From NCBI RefSeq assembly GCF_002865645.1, contig NW_020194667.1:1041389-1105388 (forward strand): a stretch of 64,000 bases of DNA, written 5' to 3'. Below the pieces are notes generated by a model. The model did not search any database, was not told the DNA's origin, and was given only the letters and a program-made list of their open reading frames with translations. This document shows, in pieces, positions 37,725-50,238 of this stretch. This DNA is from Hyaloscypha bicolor E. Taxonomy: Eukaryota; Ascomycota; Leotiomycetes; Helotiales; Hyaloscyphaceae. Every line of letters starts with the position of its first letter. Within the stretch, counting starts at the first letter, position 1. Made by a program: the position numbers and the translations under genes.

Positions 37725-37823
37725 GAAGTAGAAATAGGGGAGGAAATAGAGAAGGAAATAGGAGAGGAAATAGGAGAGGAAATAGGAGAGGAAATAGGGG
37801 AGGAAATAGGAGAAGGGAAATAG
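37725..37823 (+). repeat. 12-bp minisatellite at LINE-B ORF2 end
   Basis: Tandem GGAGAGGAAATA / GGGGAGGAAATA units encode EEIG repeats. The unit number differs between the LINE copies in this window. Confidence 0.85.
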
Positions 37824-38041
37824 GGGAAAAGAGAAATAGGAAATAGGAGAGGATTTATAATTTATACTTATTTTCTTTATTTCCTTAAGTTTTTATTCTA
37901 GGGATATATCTCTAACTATTTATTATACCTATATTAGAGTTTGGGCCTATATATTAGCTACTAAGACATATACTAGCTAGCTAGCTATACTATATAGTTC
38001 TAAACTAATAAAGTATATTAAAAGGAAAAAAAAAAAAAATT

Positions 38042-39058
38042 AAATATTATTACTAGTAAATAAAGAGGATATAGAAAAAGATAAATTTATTAATTAGTAC
38101 TAAGAAATCCGAGTTTAGTATTAAATAGAGCCTTAATAATACTCTAGTTCTTATTACTATATTACTAGTACTAGATCTTATTATATCTAGACCCTTAGAT
38201 CTAGTCTATTCCGAATACTAAGGACTTATACTTCTTATATACGAGTTTTTTAAAGAGATTCTTCTTATAGTAAAAGCCTTAGATAAGTATAATTATATAT
38301 TCTAAAAGTACTCTTTCTCTTTTAGATAGGCCCGTTTATAATTACCTATTTATTATTTAGGGTTATATTTCCTCTTAGAATATACTAGATAAAGTATTAT
38401 TATACCTGGACTTCTTTATTATTAGCTTTAAAAAAGCCATATTAAACCCAAGTTTCTAGCTATAGTAAAAGAAATATAAGCTAATAATTCTCTCAAATAT
38501 ATTATTGGATTCTTTATAGCTATAGCTAAAAGTAATAGTATACTTATAAGAGCCGAAATCTCTTCTAAAAATAGGGAAAATCTTAATGAGATTATTTATA
38601 ATACCAGGCTCAGATACTAGAAGTTATATAAATATACTATATTATATTATAGAAAAATCCGTTAAGATAATAATATAGAAACTCTAGCGGCCTCTTTAGT
38701 AGCCTCTCTAGCTAGCTCTAGAGCTACTAGCCCCGTTTTTAAGAAGCCTTTAAAATCTAGAAGCAAGATTAAAGAAAAGTCTTAGCTACTAAAGAAAAAG
38801 ATTTCTAAGTATTTAAGGAATACTAAATACCCTAATATTTATATAGGCCTTTACTATAAGCAAATAATAAGGGAATATATATTACCTAGTATATATAATA
38901 TTTTAATTAAAGAGAATAAGTATTAGTAAGTTATTATTTCTAGTAAATATTATTATTTTATAATTCTAAAGTCGGATTTCATATAGTTTTACTCCCTGAA
39001 TTTTCGCCTAAGTTCCCGAGTAAGTACCTATAAGTAATATATAGTATTTAGTATATAT
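38042..39058 (+). pseudogene. X2 Tnp2-like transposase relic, middle part
   Basis: This continues the frame that ends at 24574. Readable blocks are LVYSEYQGLILLIYEF-like (consensus DPAHSEYxGL), ARLQLPIYYLGLYFLLE (consensus ARLQSPxHHLxSYSxLEHARW), SIIIPGLL, and later YPNIYIGLYYKQIIREYIL and NILIKENKYQ (consensus NVLIGEDKHR). This set of motifs matches large transposase-like proteins common in filamentous ascomycetes. The first 14 bases are the LINE-B target duplication and the last 14 that of LINE-C/F. Confidence 0.6.
39045..39058 (+). repeat. Target-site duplication of LINE-C/F, left copy
   Basis: TATTTAGTATATAT occurs here and, identically, at 55093-55106. The inverted X3 copy has this sequence once, without an insertion, near 63910. 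Confidence 0.9.
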
Positions 39059-39278
39059 TTCTTTTTCTTTTTTTAATATACTTTATTAGTTTAGAACTAT
39101 ATAATATGGCTAGCTAAGCTAGCGTGAGTCTTAGTAGCTTATATATAGGCCCAAATTCTAATATAGGTAATAAATAGTTAAGGATATATCCCTAAAATAA
39201 AAACTTAAGGAAATAAAGAAAAAATAAGTATAAATTATAATTCCTTTCCTATTTCCTATTTCTCTTTTCTCTTTTTCC

Positions 39279-42200
39279 CTATTCCCCTTCTCCTATTTCC
39301 TCTCCTATTTCCTCTCCTATTTCCTCTCCTATTTCCTTTCCTATTTCCTCTCCTATTTCTTTTCTTATTTTCACTTTTTCTACTTTTTCTACTTCTTCTA
39401 TTTCTTCTACTTCTTCTATTTCTTTTACTTCTATATTTTGCTTAATATACTATTTTCTTATATATATACTAGTTTCTTTTAAGAATACTAGTATATTTAA
39501 TATCCTAATTTCCGTATATAATAGTAATTATAGGTTAAAAGTACTAGCTTCCAAGCTCCCTTTAAATAGACTAAATAATCTAAGTTATTTTTCCCTATAT
39601 AGTATATAGTATAAAAGGAGATACTTTGTATTCTTAGTCTTTTCATATTTATATTTATTATTAGATATTATATTTAGCCTATATAAATAGAACTTTAAAT
39701 ATCTGTAGCCTAGCTTTAGCTAGAAGAAGGTACTAGCTAGGGGCCTAAAAGTTCCTAAAGGTAGGTTTATTTTTCTGGATACTTTCTATAGATATATATT
39801 ACTATATAATTCTAGCTGGGTTTTCGGTTTAGTATAAGATTCTAAAAGTAGTCTATACTCTAGTTTCTTAACTTTATTAATTTTAATCCCTAGGAAAACA
39901 AAAGAGGTTTTTACTAATTCAGGTTCTAATATAGGAGAAGTAGTACCTAGCTTAGCTAGTATATCTACTTCTTTATTTCCTATTTATATTTATATACCCT
40001 AAAACCCAGATTAGTTCTATATTAGTTCCTTTAGCTTTAAGGGCCTTAGTAGCTAGTATAGCTCTAATCTATTAACTTTGTCCTGGCTTATTAGAAGAAG
40101 TTTTTAATCTTAGTAAACTAGCTTGGTTATTTATAAAGATATTAAAAACTTTTTTTTTTTTACTTTACACTACTAGTATACTTAATAGCCCTAGTAATGC
40201 CTTCTAGTTCTCTATTATAGACTATAGTACTAGCTCCTATATTCTGGCTTTCTCTATATTTAGCTATAACCGGAATATAAGGGATTTCGTAACTATAAAC
40301 TATAAGCCCTAGGCCTACTTTAAGTCCTTTTTTAGTTTGAGATCTATTTATATATATAGATAATATAAAGCTATTATTATATAAAGTCTTTAGATAGAAG
40401 TTATATAATATAGTAGTCTCTTTTTTTGGCTCTTTTAATATAGTAATTTTATAAGGTACTTCTCTGTTCTAAGGGGCAAAATAAAAGTATCTTATAGTCT
40501 CTAGGTCTTTAGGGTCTATTAGATTACTAATAGAGTCTACTATAGTTTCTACTTGAGACTTTTTGGCTATACGATTTTGCTTTAGATTAGTATTTAGACT
40601 ATAAATAGAGTTTATATTAGATTCTACTAGTTCTAAATTACGGGATCTTTGGAAGAACTTCTTAAACTCTAGTCTAATAGGGTATTTTAGACTTAGTTTA
40701 AGAATACGGAAAATATATTAATATTAACTATAGTTTAGCCTTATAATAGGTGGAACTAAAGCTAATTTGATCTCTATAGAAATAATAGGAGCAGTTTTAA
40801 ATACTCCTAGGGTTTTCCTTAGGGCTAGGTTTTAAATCGCCTATAAAAGCCGAATTTGAGCTTTACTTTTAGTCTTTTACTATAGTATAGAATTATAGTC
40901 TATTATACTAGTAATACAGGCTAAATATAGCTATCTAATTATAAAAGGAGATAAGCCACGTGATATATTCATAAGTCTCTATATCCTATAAAAGGCTTAT
41001 TTTGCTTTAGAAGCCCTATAGGCTATATATTTCTTAAATCTGAGATTTTTATTAAAATAGATCCCTAGCTATTTAACTATTTTACTAGGGGAAACTAGTT
41101 CCCTATTAGATAGTTTTAGACTAGACTTATTTTTGGAATTATTAAAATAAATAAGCTCTGTTTTATCTATATTAAAGCTAATAGTATTCTTTTTCCCTAA
41201 ATTAACTATATCCTTTACTTCTCTTTCTAAAGTCTTAATATTTTTCTTTAGACTTTTAGAAGCAATAATAAGGGATATATTATCTAAATAGGATCTGAAT
41301 TTAATATTTACTAACTTAAATAAGTCTCGGATATAGATAAGAAATAGTATAGGGGATATAGGGCTGCCTTATAGAATACTAGTAAGTATAGACCTAAATA
41401 CTTTAATACTATTATTAAAAGCTAGTTATAATACTCGGTTATCTAGGAATAATAATACCTAGAGAATAAGGCTAGTAGGTAATAGTAAACTAATTATAAT
41501 CTATAATAGCCTATTCTTGGATACGTAATTAAAGGCGCCTTTAATATTTAGGAAAAGAGTACTAGTTTTCAGCTTATAGAACTTATTTAATTCTATTTTA
41601 TTTTATAATAGTAAAGCAGTATTAATAGCTGACTTATAGAGCCTACCTCCTATTTGGGAGTAGTATAGTAGATTACTAGTCTCGGCTAAATAGCTAAGTC
41701 GCCTAGCTAGTATTCTCTCAGAAACCTTTCCTAAGTAATTAAGTAGGGAAATAACTCGATATGTTTTAGATAGGAAATAGTTTGGTTTCCCTAATTTCTT
41801 TAGAATAAAGCCAGTAGCTTATTTCCAGACTTTAGGATAGTATCCCTTATTAATAAATAAGAAGTATAGCCTATAAAAGATATCTAGAAAAGCTTTATAA
41901 GTATGAACTATAATCTCTTAAGTAACTAAGTCTGGTCTAGGGGTTTTCCCCTTTACTTTAGAAGTATAGGCTTGTTCTAGCTCTATTTTAGACAAAATAG
42001 GCTAGTCCTACTTTGAGCTAGACCTATAGTTTATTAAACTAGTAGGCTTAGTAATAGGGGATAATAGGAAAAGTATAGTTCTAAAGATATTATACTTTTC
42101 TTAGAAAGTTAATTTTAGCTTATTTGAACTATTATCTAAAATACTAGGAATAGGTTAATATATAATATCTTTAGTATATTTTATAGCTTTAAAAATCGAC

Positions 42201-42868
42201 TGGGGGTCTTTATTCTTTAAGAACTTATTCTAGTATACTAGCTTAGTACTCTTAATAATATTAAAATAGGTGTTTTTTGTATTTTGGAGTTCTTATTTAT
42301 AGAAAGTATATCCTAAAGCTTTAGACTTATAGCTATAGTATAGTATTAATTTATATAAGGTCTTTAAGTCCTTATTTCACTAGGGTTTAGAATACGGACT
42401 AGTAGTAGATTTTGAAATACTATTACTAGCTGCTTTTACTATTCTATTAGTAAAGTCTTCTACTAATAGGTCTAATTTATGGTTTCCAGATATATTAGTA
42501 AATAGAAAGGATATATTCTCAAGGCTATTAATAAGGTAGCTTATAAATTTAGCCCAGTCTGCTTTCTTAGTATTAAATCTAACTGGATTAGAACTAGAGC
42601 TATAAGTTGACTTACTAATAGTAAATAGAATCCCGAAGTAATTAGAACCTAAGTCTAATAGTACTTACTAGTCTTTAATCTTAGTTACTATTTTACTAGT
42701 AATAAAACTTAAGTCTAATATAGAAGAAATAAACATATTAGATCTATAGAAGATATCTTTCCCTGATTTATTTAATAGCCTTAGAAAATGGTTCTCTATA
42801 TAGCTAATTAAATAAACTATATAACTACTTTGAGGTTTAAGGGAATCCTACTAAGGATAATATATATT
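39279..42868 (-). pseudogene. LINE-C/F ORF2, endonuclease C-terminal part to C-terminus
   Basis: On the minus strand it starts at the endonuclease segment FNIYYP, followed by LDLSF near 42700. The RT box is YLDN (about 41285-41300). RNase H lies near 40370-39980 and the degraded C-terminal finger near 39650. The minisatellite tail at 39290-39420 has mixed EEIGE and EVEEV-type repeats. Many RIP stops are present; I found no long open stretch. Confidence 0.85.
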
Positions 42869-42877
42869 AAAATTACC
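42869..42877 (+). repeat. Target-site duplication of LINE-D, left copy
   Basis: AAAATTACC is repeated at 52887-52895. Joining the two flanks restores the uninterrupted LINE sequence seen in LINE-E at about 49810-49820. Confidence 0.8.
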
Positions 42878-45800
42878 GCCCGTGAATTACAGGCTAGCCT
42901 AGCTCAAAACTCACCAAGTAATCCAGATTACCTAATTATAGACTTAAGTCTAGGTATACTAAAAATGCAGCTAATTAATTTCTATAATATAATTCACCCA
43001 GAAAACCCTAATAGTATATTAACTATATTAAGAGAGGATATTTTACCTACTACTTTCTTTAATAGCTCTTTATTACTAGGCGATTTTAATATATATCATC
43101 CTTAATAGGATTCCCTAAGGCCTCAAAGCAGTCATATAATCCATTTAATTAGCTATATAGAGAGCTATTCTCTAAGGCTATTAAATAAAATAGGGGAAGA
43201 TACCTTTTATAGATCTAATATATCTACTTCTTCCGTATTAGACTTAAGTTTTGCTACTAGTGGAATAGTAACTAAGATCAAAGACTAGTAAGTACTACCA
43301 GACTTAGGTTCTAATTACTTTGGGGTACTATTTACTATTAGTAAGTCGACTTATAGCTCTAGTTCTAATCCAGTCAGATTTAATACTAGGAAAGCGGACT
43401 AGGCTAAATTTATAAGCTACCTTATTAGTAGCCTTAATAATATGCCCTTTCTACTTACTAGTATACCTGGAAACCATAAACTAGACCTATTAGCTAAAGA
43501 CTTTACTAATAGAATAGTAGATATGGCTAGTAATAGTATTCCAAAATCTACTATTAGTCCATATTCTAAACCCTGGTAGAATGAGGACTTAAAGACTTTA
43601 CGTAAATTAATACTATATTATAGCCATAAGTCTAAAGTCTCAGGGTATACTCTCTATAAATAAGAACTCCAAAATATAAAGAATACCTACTTTATTACTA
43701 TTAAAGGCACTAAGCTAGCGCATTGGAATAAGTTCTTAGAGAATAAAGACTTCTAGTCAATTTTTAAAGCTATGAAATATACTAAAGATACCTTATATAA
43801 ACCGATTCCTAGTATCTTAAGTAGTAATAGTAGAAATAGTAGTAATAGTAGTAATAGTAATTTAAAGTCGACTTTCCAAGAGAAGTATAATATCTTTAGA
43901 GCTAAGCTTTTCCTACTACCCCCTAATACTGAGCCTATTAGCCTAATAAACTATAGGCCTAGTTTAAAGTAGAACTGGCCTATTCTATCTAGAATAGAGC
44001 TAGAATAAGCATATATCTCTAAGATAAAGGAAAAAACCCCAGGACCAGACTTAGTTACTTAAGAGATTATAGTCCATACTTATAGAACTACTCCAGACAT
44101 TTTTTATAGGCTATATTCCTTATTTATTAATAAGGGGTACTACCCTAAAGTCTGGAAACAAGCTACTAGCTTTATTCTAAAGAAATCAGGAAAACCAAAC
44201 TATTTCCTACCTAAAGCATATTGAGTTATTTCCTTACTTAATTACTTAGGAAAGGTTTCTGAGAGAATATTAGCTAAGAGACTTAGTTATTTAGCCGAGA
44301 CTAGTAACCTATTATACCCTTCCCAAATAGGAAATAGGCTATATAAGTCAGCTATTAATACTACTTTATTACTATAGAATAAAGTAGAGACTAATAAGTC
44401 CTATAAGCTAAAAACTACTACTTTCTTCCTAGATATTAAAGGTGCCTTTAATTACGTATTCAAGAATAGGCTATTATAGATTATAATTAGTTTATTACTA
44501 CCTACTAGCCTTATTCTCTAAGTATTATCGTTCCTAGATAACCGAGTATTAAGACTAGCTTTTAATAATAGTATAGAAGTATTTAAGTCTATACTTACTA
44601 GTATTCTATAAGGGAGTCCTATATTACCTATACTATTCCTAATCTATATCCGAGATCTATTTAAATTAGTAAATATTAGTTTTAAGTTCTATTTAGACGA
44701 TATAATTCTTACTACTACTTCTAATAGCCTTAAAAAGAATACTAAGACTTTAGAGCGGGAAGTAAAGGATATAGTTAATCTAGGGAATAAAAATGCTATT
44801 AGCTTTAATATAGATAAGACTAAGCTTATTTACTTCGATAATTCCAAGAATAAACCTAGCTTAAAACTACCTAATAGGGAACTAGTTTCCCCTAGTAAAG
44901 TAGTTAAGTAGATAGAAATATATTTTAATAAGAATCTCAGATTTAAGGAATATATAGCTTATAGGACTTCTAAAGCAAAACAAGCCTTTTATAGGATTTA
45001 GAGACTTACGAATATATTACGTAGTTTATCCCTATTTGTAATTAGATAGCTATATTTAGCCTATATTACTAGTATAATAGACTATGGTTCCTTATTATGG
45101 TAGAAGACCGAAAATAAAGCTCAAATTCGGCCTTTATAAGCTATTTAGAACCTAGCTTTAAGGAAAACTTTAGGAGTATTTAAAACGGCTCCTATTATTC
45201 CTATAGAGGTCGAATTAGCTTTACTTCTACCTATTATAAGGCTAAACCATAGTCATTACCAATATACTTTCCGTATCCTTAAATTAAGTCTAAATTATCC
45301 TATTAGACTAGAGTTTGAGAAGTTCTTCTAAAGATCTAAGTAATTAGAATTAGTAGACTCTAATATAGACTCTATTTATAGTCTAAATATAGATCTAGTT
45401 CGAGATTATATGGCTAAAATGTCCCAAATTAAAATTATAGTCGATTCTATTAAGGAACTTATAGTCCCTAAGAACTTAGAGACTATAAGACACTTTTACT
45501 TTATTCCCTGGAATAGAGAAGTACCTTATAAAATTACTATATTAAGATAGCCTAAGGAAGAGACTACTATATTATATAATCTCTATTTAAAGACTTTATA
45601 TAATAATAGCTCTATATTATCTATATATATAGATGGATCTCAAACTCAAAAAGGAATCGGAATAGGCCTAGGACTCGTAGTCTATAGTTACGAAACTCCC
45701 TATATACCGGTTATAGCTAAATATAAAGAAAGCCAGAATATAGATACTAGTACTATAGTTTATAATAGAGAACTAGAAGGCGTTACTAGAGCTATTAAAT

Positions 45801-46036
45801 ACGCTAGTAGTAAAGCAAAGAGAGGAGAGCTTTATAATATCTATATAGATAACTAAGCTAGTTTACTAAGATTAAAAACTCCTTCTAATAAGCCGGGATA
45901 AAGTTAATAGATTAGAGCTATACTAGCCACTAAAGCCCTTATAGCTAAAGGAGCTAGTATAGAACTAATCTGGGTCCCAGGCTATATAGATATAATTAGG
46001 AACGAAGAAGCAGATATACTAGCTAAAATAGGTACT

Positions 46037-46049
46037 ACTTCCCCTATAT
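46037..46049 (+). repeat. Target-site duplication of LINE-E, left copy
   Basis: ACTTCCCCTATAT, identical to 52008-52020. The LINE-D RNase H region is continuous across the pair. Confidence 0.92.
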
Positions 46050-46274
46050 ATTTTTTTTTTTTTTCCTTTTAACGTGCTTTATTAGTTTAGAACTATATAG
46101 CACGGCTAGCTAAGCTAGCGTGAGTCTCAGTAGCTTATATGCAGGCCCAAATTCCAATATAGGTAGTAAATAGTTGGGGACATACCCCTGAAATAAAAAC
46201 TTAAGGAAATAAAGAAAAAATAAGTATAAATCACAATTCCTCCCCTACTCCCTATTTCCCTTTTCCCTTTTTCC

Positions 46275-49200
46275 CTATTCCCCTTCTCCTATTTCCTCCC
46301 CTATTTCCTCCCCAATTTCCTCCCTTATTTCCACTTCTTCCACTTCTTCCACTTCTTCCAGTTCTTCCACTTCCACGCTTCGCTCAATATGCCATTTTCT
46401 TGTATATATACTAGTTTCTTTTAAGAATACTAGTATATTTAATATCCCAATTTCCGTGTATAATAGTAGTCGTAGATTAAAAGTACTAGCTTCTAAGCTC
46501 CCTTTAAATAGACTAAACAGTCTGAGTCGTTCCTCCCTATATAGCATGCAGTATAAAAGGAGGTGCTTTGCATTCTCAGTCTTTCCGCATTTGCATTTGT
46601 TATTAGATATTATATTTAGCCTATATAAATAGGACTTTAAATATCCGTGGCCTAGCTTTAGCTAGAAGAAGGCACTAGCTAGGGGCCTAAATGTTCCAGA
46701 AGATAGGTTTATCTTTCTGGATACCTTTCACGGATATATATTACTATATGCTTCTAGCTAGGTTTTTGGTTTAGTATAAGATTCTAAAAGTAGTCTATAC
46801 TCTAGTTTCTTAACTTTATTAATTTCAACCCCTAGGAAAGCAAAGGAGGTTTTCACTAATTCAGGTTCTAATATAAGAGAAGTAATGCCTAGCTTAGCTA
46901 GTTCGTCTACTTCTTCGTTCCCTATTATATCTATATGCCCTGGAACCCAGATTAGTTCTATATTAGCTCCTTTAGCTTTAAGGGCCTTAGTAGCTAGTAT
47001 AGCTCTAATCTATTGACTTTGTCCTGGCTTATTAGAAGGAGTTTTTAATCTTAGTAAACCAGCTTAGTTATCTATAAAGATATTAAAAAGCTCCCCTCTC
47101 TTTACTTTACTACTAGCGTACTTAATAGCCCTAGTAACGCCTTCTAGTTCTCTATTATAGACTATAGCACTAGCTCCTATATTCTGGCTTTCTCTATATT
47201 TAGCTATGACCGGAATATAAGAAGTTTCGTGACTATAAACTACGAGCCCTAGGCCTACTCCAAGTCCTTTTTTAGTTTGAGATCCATCTATATATATAGA
47301 TAGTATGGAGCTATTATTATATAAAGTCTTTAGATAGAAGTTATATAATATAGCAGTCTCTTCCTTTGGCTCTTTTAATATAGTAATTTTATAAGGCACT
47401 TCTCTATCCCAAGGGGCAAAATAAAAGTGTCTTATAGTCTCTAGGTCTTTAGGGTCTATTAGATTACTAATAGAGTCTACTATAGTTTCTACTTGAGACT
47501 TTTTGGCCATGCGATTTCGCTTTAGATCGGTATTTAGACTATAAATAGAGTCTATATCAGATTCTACTAGTTCTAAATTACGGGATCTTTGGAAGGACTT
47601 CTCGAACTCTAGTCTAATAGGGTGTTTTAGACTTAGTTTAAGAATACGGAAGGCATATTGACGTCGACTATGGTTTAGCCTTATAATAGGTAGAACTAAA
47701 GCTAATTCGACCTCCATAGGAATAATAGGAGCAGTTTTGAATACTCCTAGGGTTTTCCTTAGGGCTAGGTTTTAAATCGCCTATAAAGGCCGAATTTGAG
47801 CTTTACTTTCAGTCTTCCACCATAGTATAGAACCATAGTCTATTACACTAGTAATACAGGCTAAATATAGCTGTCTAATTGCAAAAGGGGATAAGCCACG
47901 TGATATATTCGTAAGTCTCTATACCCTATAAAAGGCTTGTTTTGCTTTGGAAGCCCTATAGGCTATATGTTCCTTAAATCTGAGATTTTCATTGAAATAG
48001 ATCCCTAGCCATTTGACTACTTTACTAGGGGAAACTAGTTCCCTATTAGGTAGTTTTAGACTAGGCTTATTTTTGGAATTATCAAAATAAATAAGCTCTG
48101 TTTTATCTATATTAAAGCTAATAGCATTCTTTTTCCCTAAATCGACTATATCCTTTACTTCTCTTTCTAGAGTCTTAATATTTTTCTTTAGACTTTTAGA
48201 AGTAGTAGTAAGGGATATATTATCTAAATAGGATCTGAATTTAATATTTGCTAACTTAAATAAGTCTCGGATATAGATAAGGAATAGTATAGGGAATATA
48301 GGGCTACCTTGTGGAATACTAGTAAGTATAGACCTAAATACTTCGATACTATTATCAAAAGCTAGTCGTAATACTCGGTTGTCTAGGAATAATAATACCT
48401 ATAGAATAAGGCTAGTAGGTAATAATAAACTAATCATAATCTGTAATAGCCTATTCTTGAACACGTGATCGAAGGCGCCTTTGATATCTAGGAAGAGAGT
48501 GCTAGTTTTCAGCTTATAGGACTTATTTAATTCTACTTCATTTTATAATAGTAAAGCAGTATTAATAGCTAACTTGTGGAGCCTACCTCCTATTTGGGAG
48601 TGGTGCAGTAGGTCACTAGTCTCGGCTAAATAGCTAAGTCGCCTAGCTAGTATTCTCTCAGAAACCTTCCCTAAGTAATTAAGTAGGGAAATAACTCGAT
48701 ATGCTTTAGATAGGGAATAGTTTGGTTTCCCTAATTTCTTTAGAATAAAGCTAGTAGCTTGTTTCCAGACTTTAGGGTAGTATCCCTTATTAATAAATAA
48801 GGAATATAGCCTATAAAAGATATCTAGAGAAGCTCTATAAGCATGGACTATAATCTCTTGAGTAACTAAGTCTAGTCCAGGGGTTTTCCCCTTTACCTTA
48901 GAAGTACAGGCTTGTTCTAGCTCTATTTTAGACAAAATAGGCCAGTCCCACTTTGAGCTAGACCTATAGTTTATTAAACTAGTAGGCTCAGCAATAGGGG
49001 GTAGTGGGAAAAGCCCAGTTCTAAAGATATTATACTTCTCTTAGAAAGTCAATTTTAGCTCATTTGAACTATTATCTAAGATACTAGGAATAGGTTAATA
49101 TATAGTATCTTTAGTATATTTTATAGCTTTAAAAATCGACTGGGGGTCTTCATTCTCTAAGAACTTATTCCAGTGCGCTAGCTTAGTGCTCTTAATAGCA

Positions 49201-50234
49201 TTAAAACAGGTGTTTTTTACATTTTGGAGTTCTTATTTATAGAGAGTATACCCTAAAGCTTTAGACTTACGGCTATAGTATAGCATTAATTTACATAAGG
49301 TCTTTAAGTCCTCATTCCACCAGGGTTTAGAATACGGACTAGTAGTAGATTTTGGAATACTATTACTAGCTGCTTCTACTATTCTATTAGTAAAGTCTTC
49401 TGCTAATAGGTCTAGTTCCTGGGTTCCAGGTATACTAGTAAGTAGAAAGGGCATATTCTCAAGGCTATTAGTGAGATAGCTTATAAATTTAGCCCAGTCC
49501 GCTTTTTTAGTATTAAATCTGACTGGATTAGAACTAGAGCTATAAGTCGACTTACTAATAGTAAATAGAACCCCGAAGTAATTAGAACCTAAGTCTAGTA
49601 GTACTTGCCAGTCTTTAATCTTAGTTACTATTCCACTAGTAGTAAAACTTAAGTCTAATACGGAAGGAATAGACATATTAGGTCTATAGAAAATACCTTC
49701 CCCTAGTTTATTTAATAGCCTTAGAGAATGGTTCTCTATATAGCTAATTAAATGAACTATATGACTACTTTGAGGTTTAAGGGGATCCCACCAAGGATAA
49801 TGTGTATTAAAATCACCTAGTAATAGAGAGCTATTATAGAGAGTAATAGGTAAGATATTCTCTCTTAATATAGTCAATATACTATTAGGGTCTTCTGAGT
49901 GAATTGCATTATAGAAATTAATTAGCTGCATTTTTAGTACACCTAGACTTAAGTCTATAATTAAGTAATTAGGATTACTTGGTGAGTTTGAGGCTAGACT
50001 AGCTTGCAGTTCGCAAGCTATATAAAATAGGGTTCTAGGCCTCAGGGTACCGTAATTCGGGAGTATTTGGAAATAGCTAAAATATATAATAGAATAATAT
50101 TCCCGATTATTATTCCCTGCTATTACCCAAGGCTCCTGGATTACTAGGACTTTAATATCCAGTTCTATAGCTATTTGCAAGACGTTTTTAGTAGTAAAGC
50201 TATTGCGATTTACATTAACTTATAGTACTTTGAC
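46275..50234 (-). pseudogene. LINE-E ORF2: endonuclease, RT, RNase H, CCHC finger
   Basis: The start region reads VNVNRNSFTTKNVLQIAIELDI after a former Gln stop. The endonuclease (50180-49233 open) has VLVIQEPW, LLLGDFNTHYPWWD and SVLDLSFTTSG. The RT (about 48935-47900) has KTPGLDLV, PKVWKQATSFILKK, GAFDHV and YLDNIS; the catalytic YxDD is changed to YLDN. RNase H (about 47330-46880) keeps SIYIDGSQ, NRELEGV, FIDNQA and WVPGHIDIIGNEEVDELAK, which is the full D-E-D-H-D set. A C-terminal CKCGKTENAKHLLLYC finger lies at 46600-46548. The EEVEEVE/EEIG tail ends at 46275. There are a few stops and at least one RIP-type loss between the open segments, so it is nearly but not fully intact. Confidence 0.93.
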
Positions 50235-50238
50235 ATAG

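Larger units (their letters stand above)
26345..37823 (+). pseudogene. LINE-B ORF2, split by copia-1
   Basis: The endonuclease and the linker to the RT lie at 26345-27620. The RT, RNase H and C-terminal part lie at 35129-37823. The endonuclease keeps LLGDFN. The RT box reads YLDN near 35855. RNase H shows IYIDRSQT (family YIDGSQ) at about 36800, NRELEGV near 36940, YIDNQAS near 37015 and a degraded LGYTDIIGNKEVD near 37150. The open stretch 36690-37070 is the RNase H core between two stops. The tail minisatellite EEIG ends at 37823. Confidence 0.88.
24575..38041 (+). mobile_element. LINE-B, Tad1-type element interrupted by copia-1
   Basis: The 5' part is 24575-27620 and the 3' part is 35129-38041. 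The gap is a complete copia element. The 5' end is a RIP variant of the common LINE start (ATTTTTTCCGG). The 3' end is an A-tract of about 14 bases. The copy is full length (about 5.9 kb without the insert) and lies inside the X2 transposase gene, flanked by a 14-bp duplication. Confidence 0.9.
39059..42877 (-). mobile_element. LINE-C/F, 3' half
   Basis: This is the minus-strand LINE 3' part. It has a T-rich (poly-A) end at 39059, the 3' UTR, the minisatellite, and ORF2 back to the endonuclease motif GDFN. It breaks at 42877 and its 5' half resumes at 52887/52896, so the two halves are one element split by LINE-D. The last nine bases (AAAATTACC) are the LINE-D target duplication. Confidence 0.9.
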
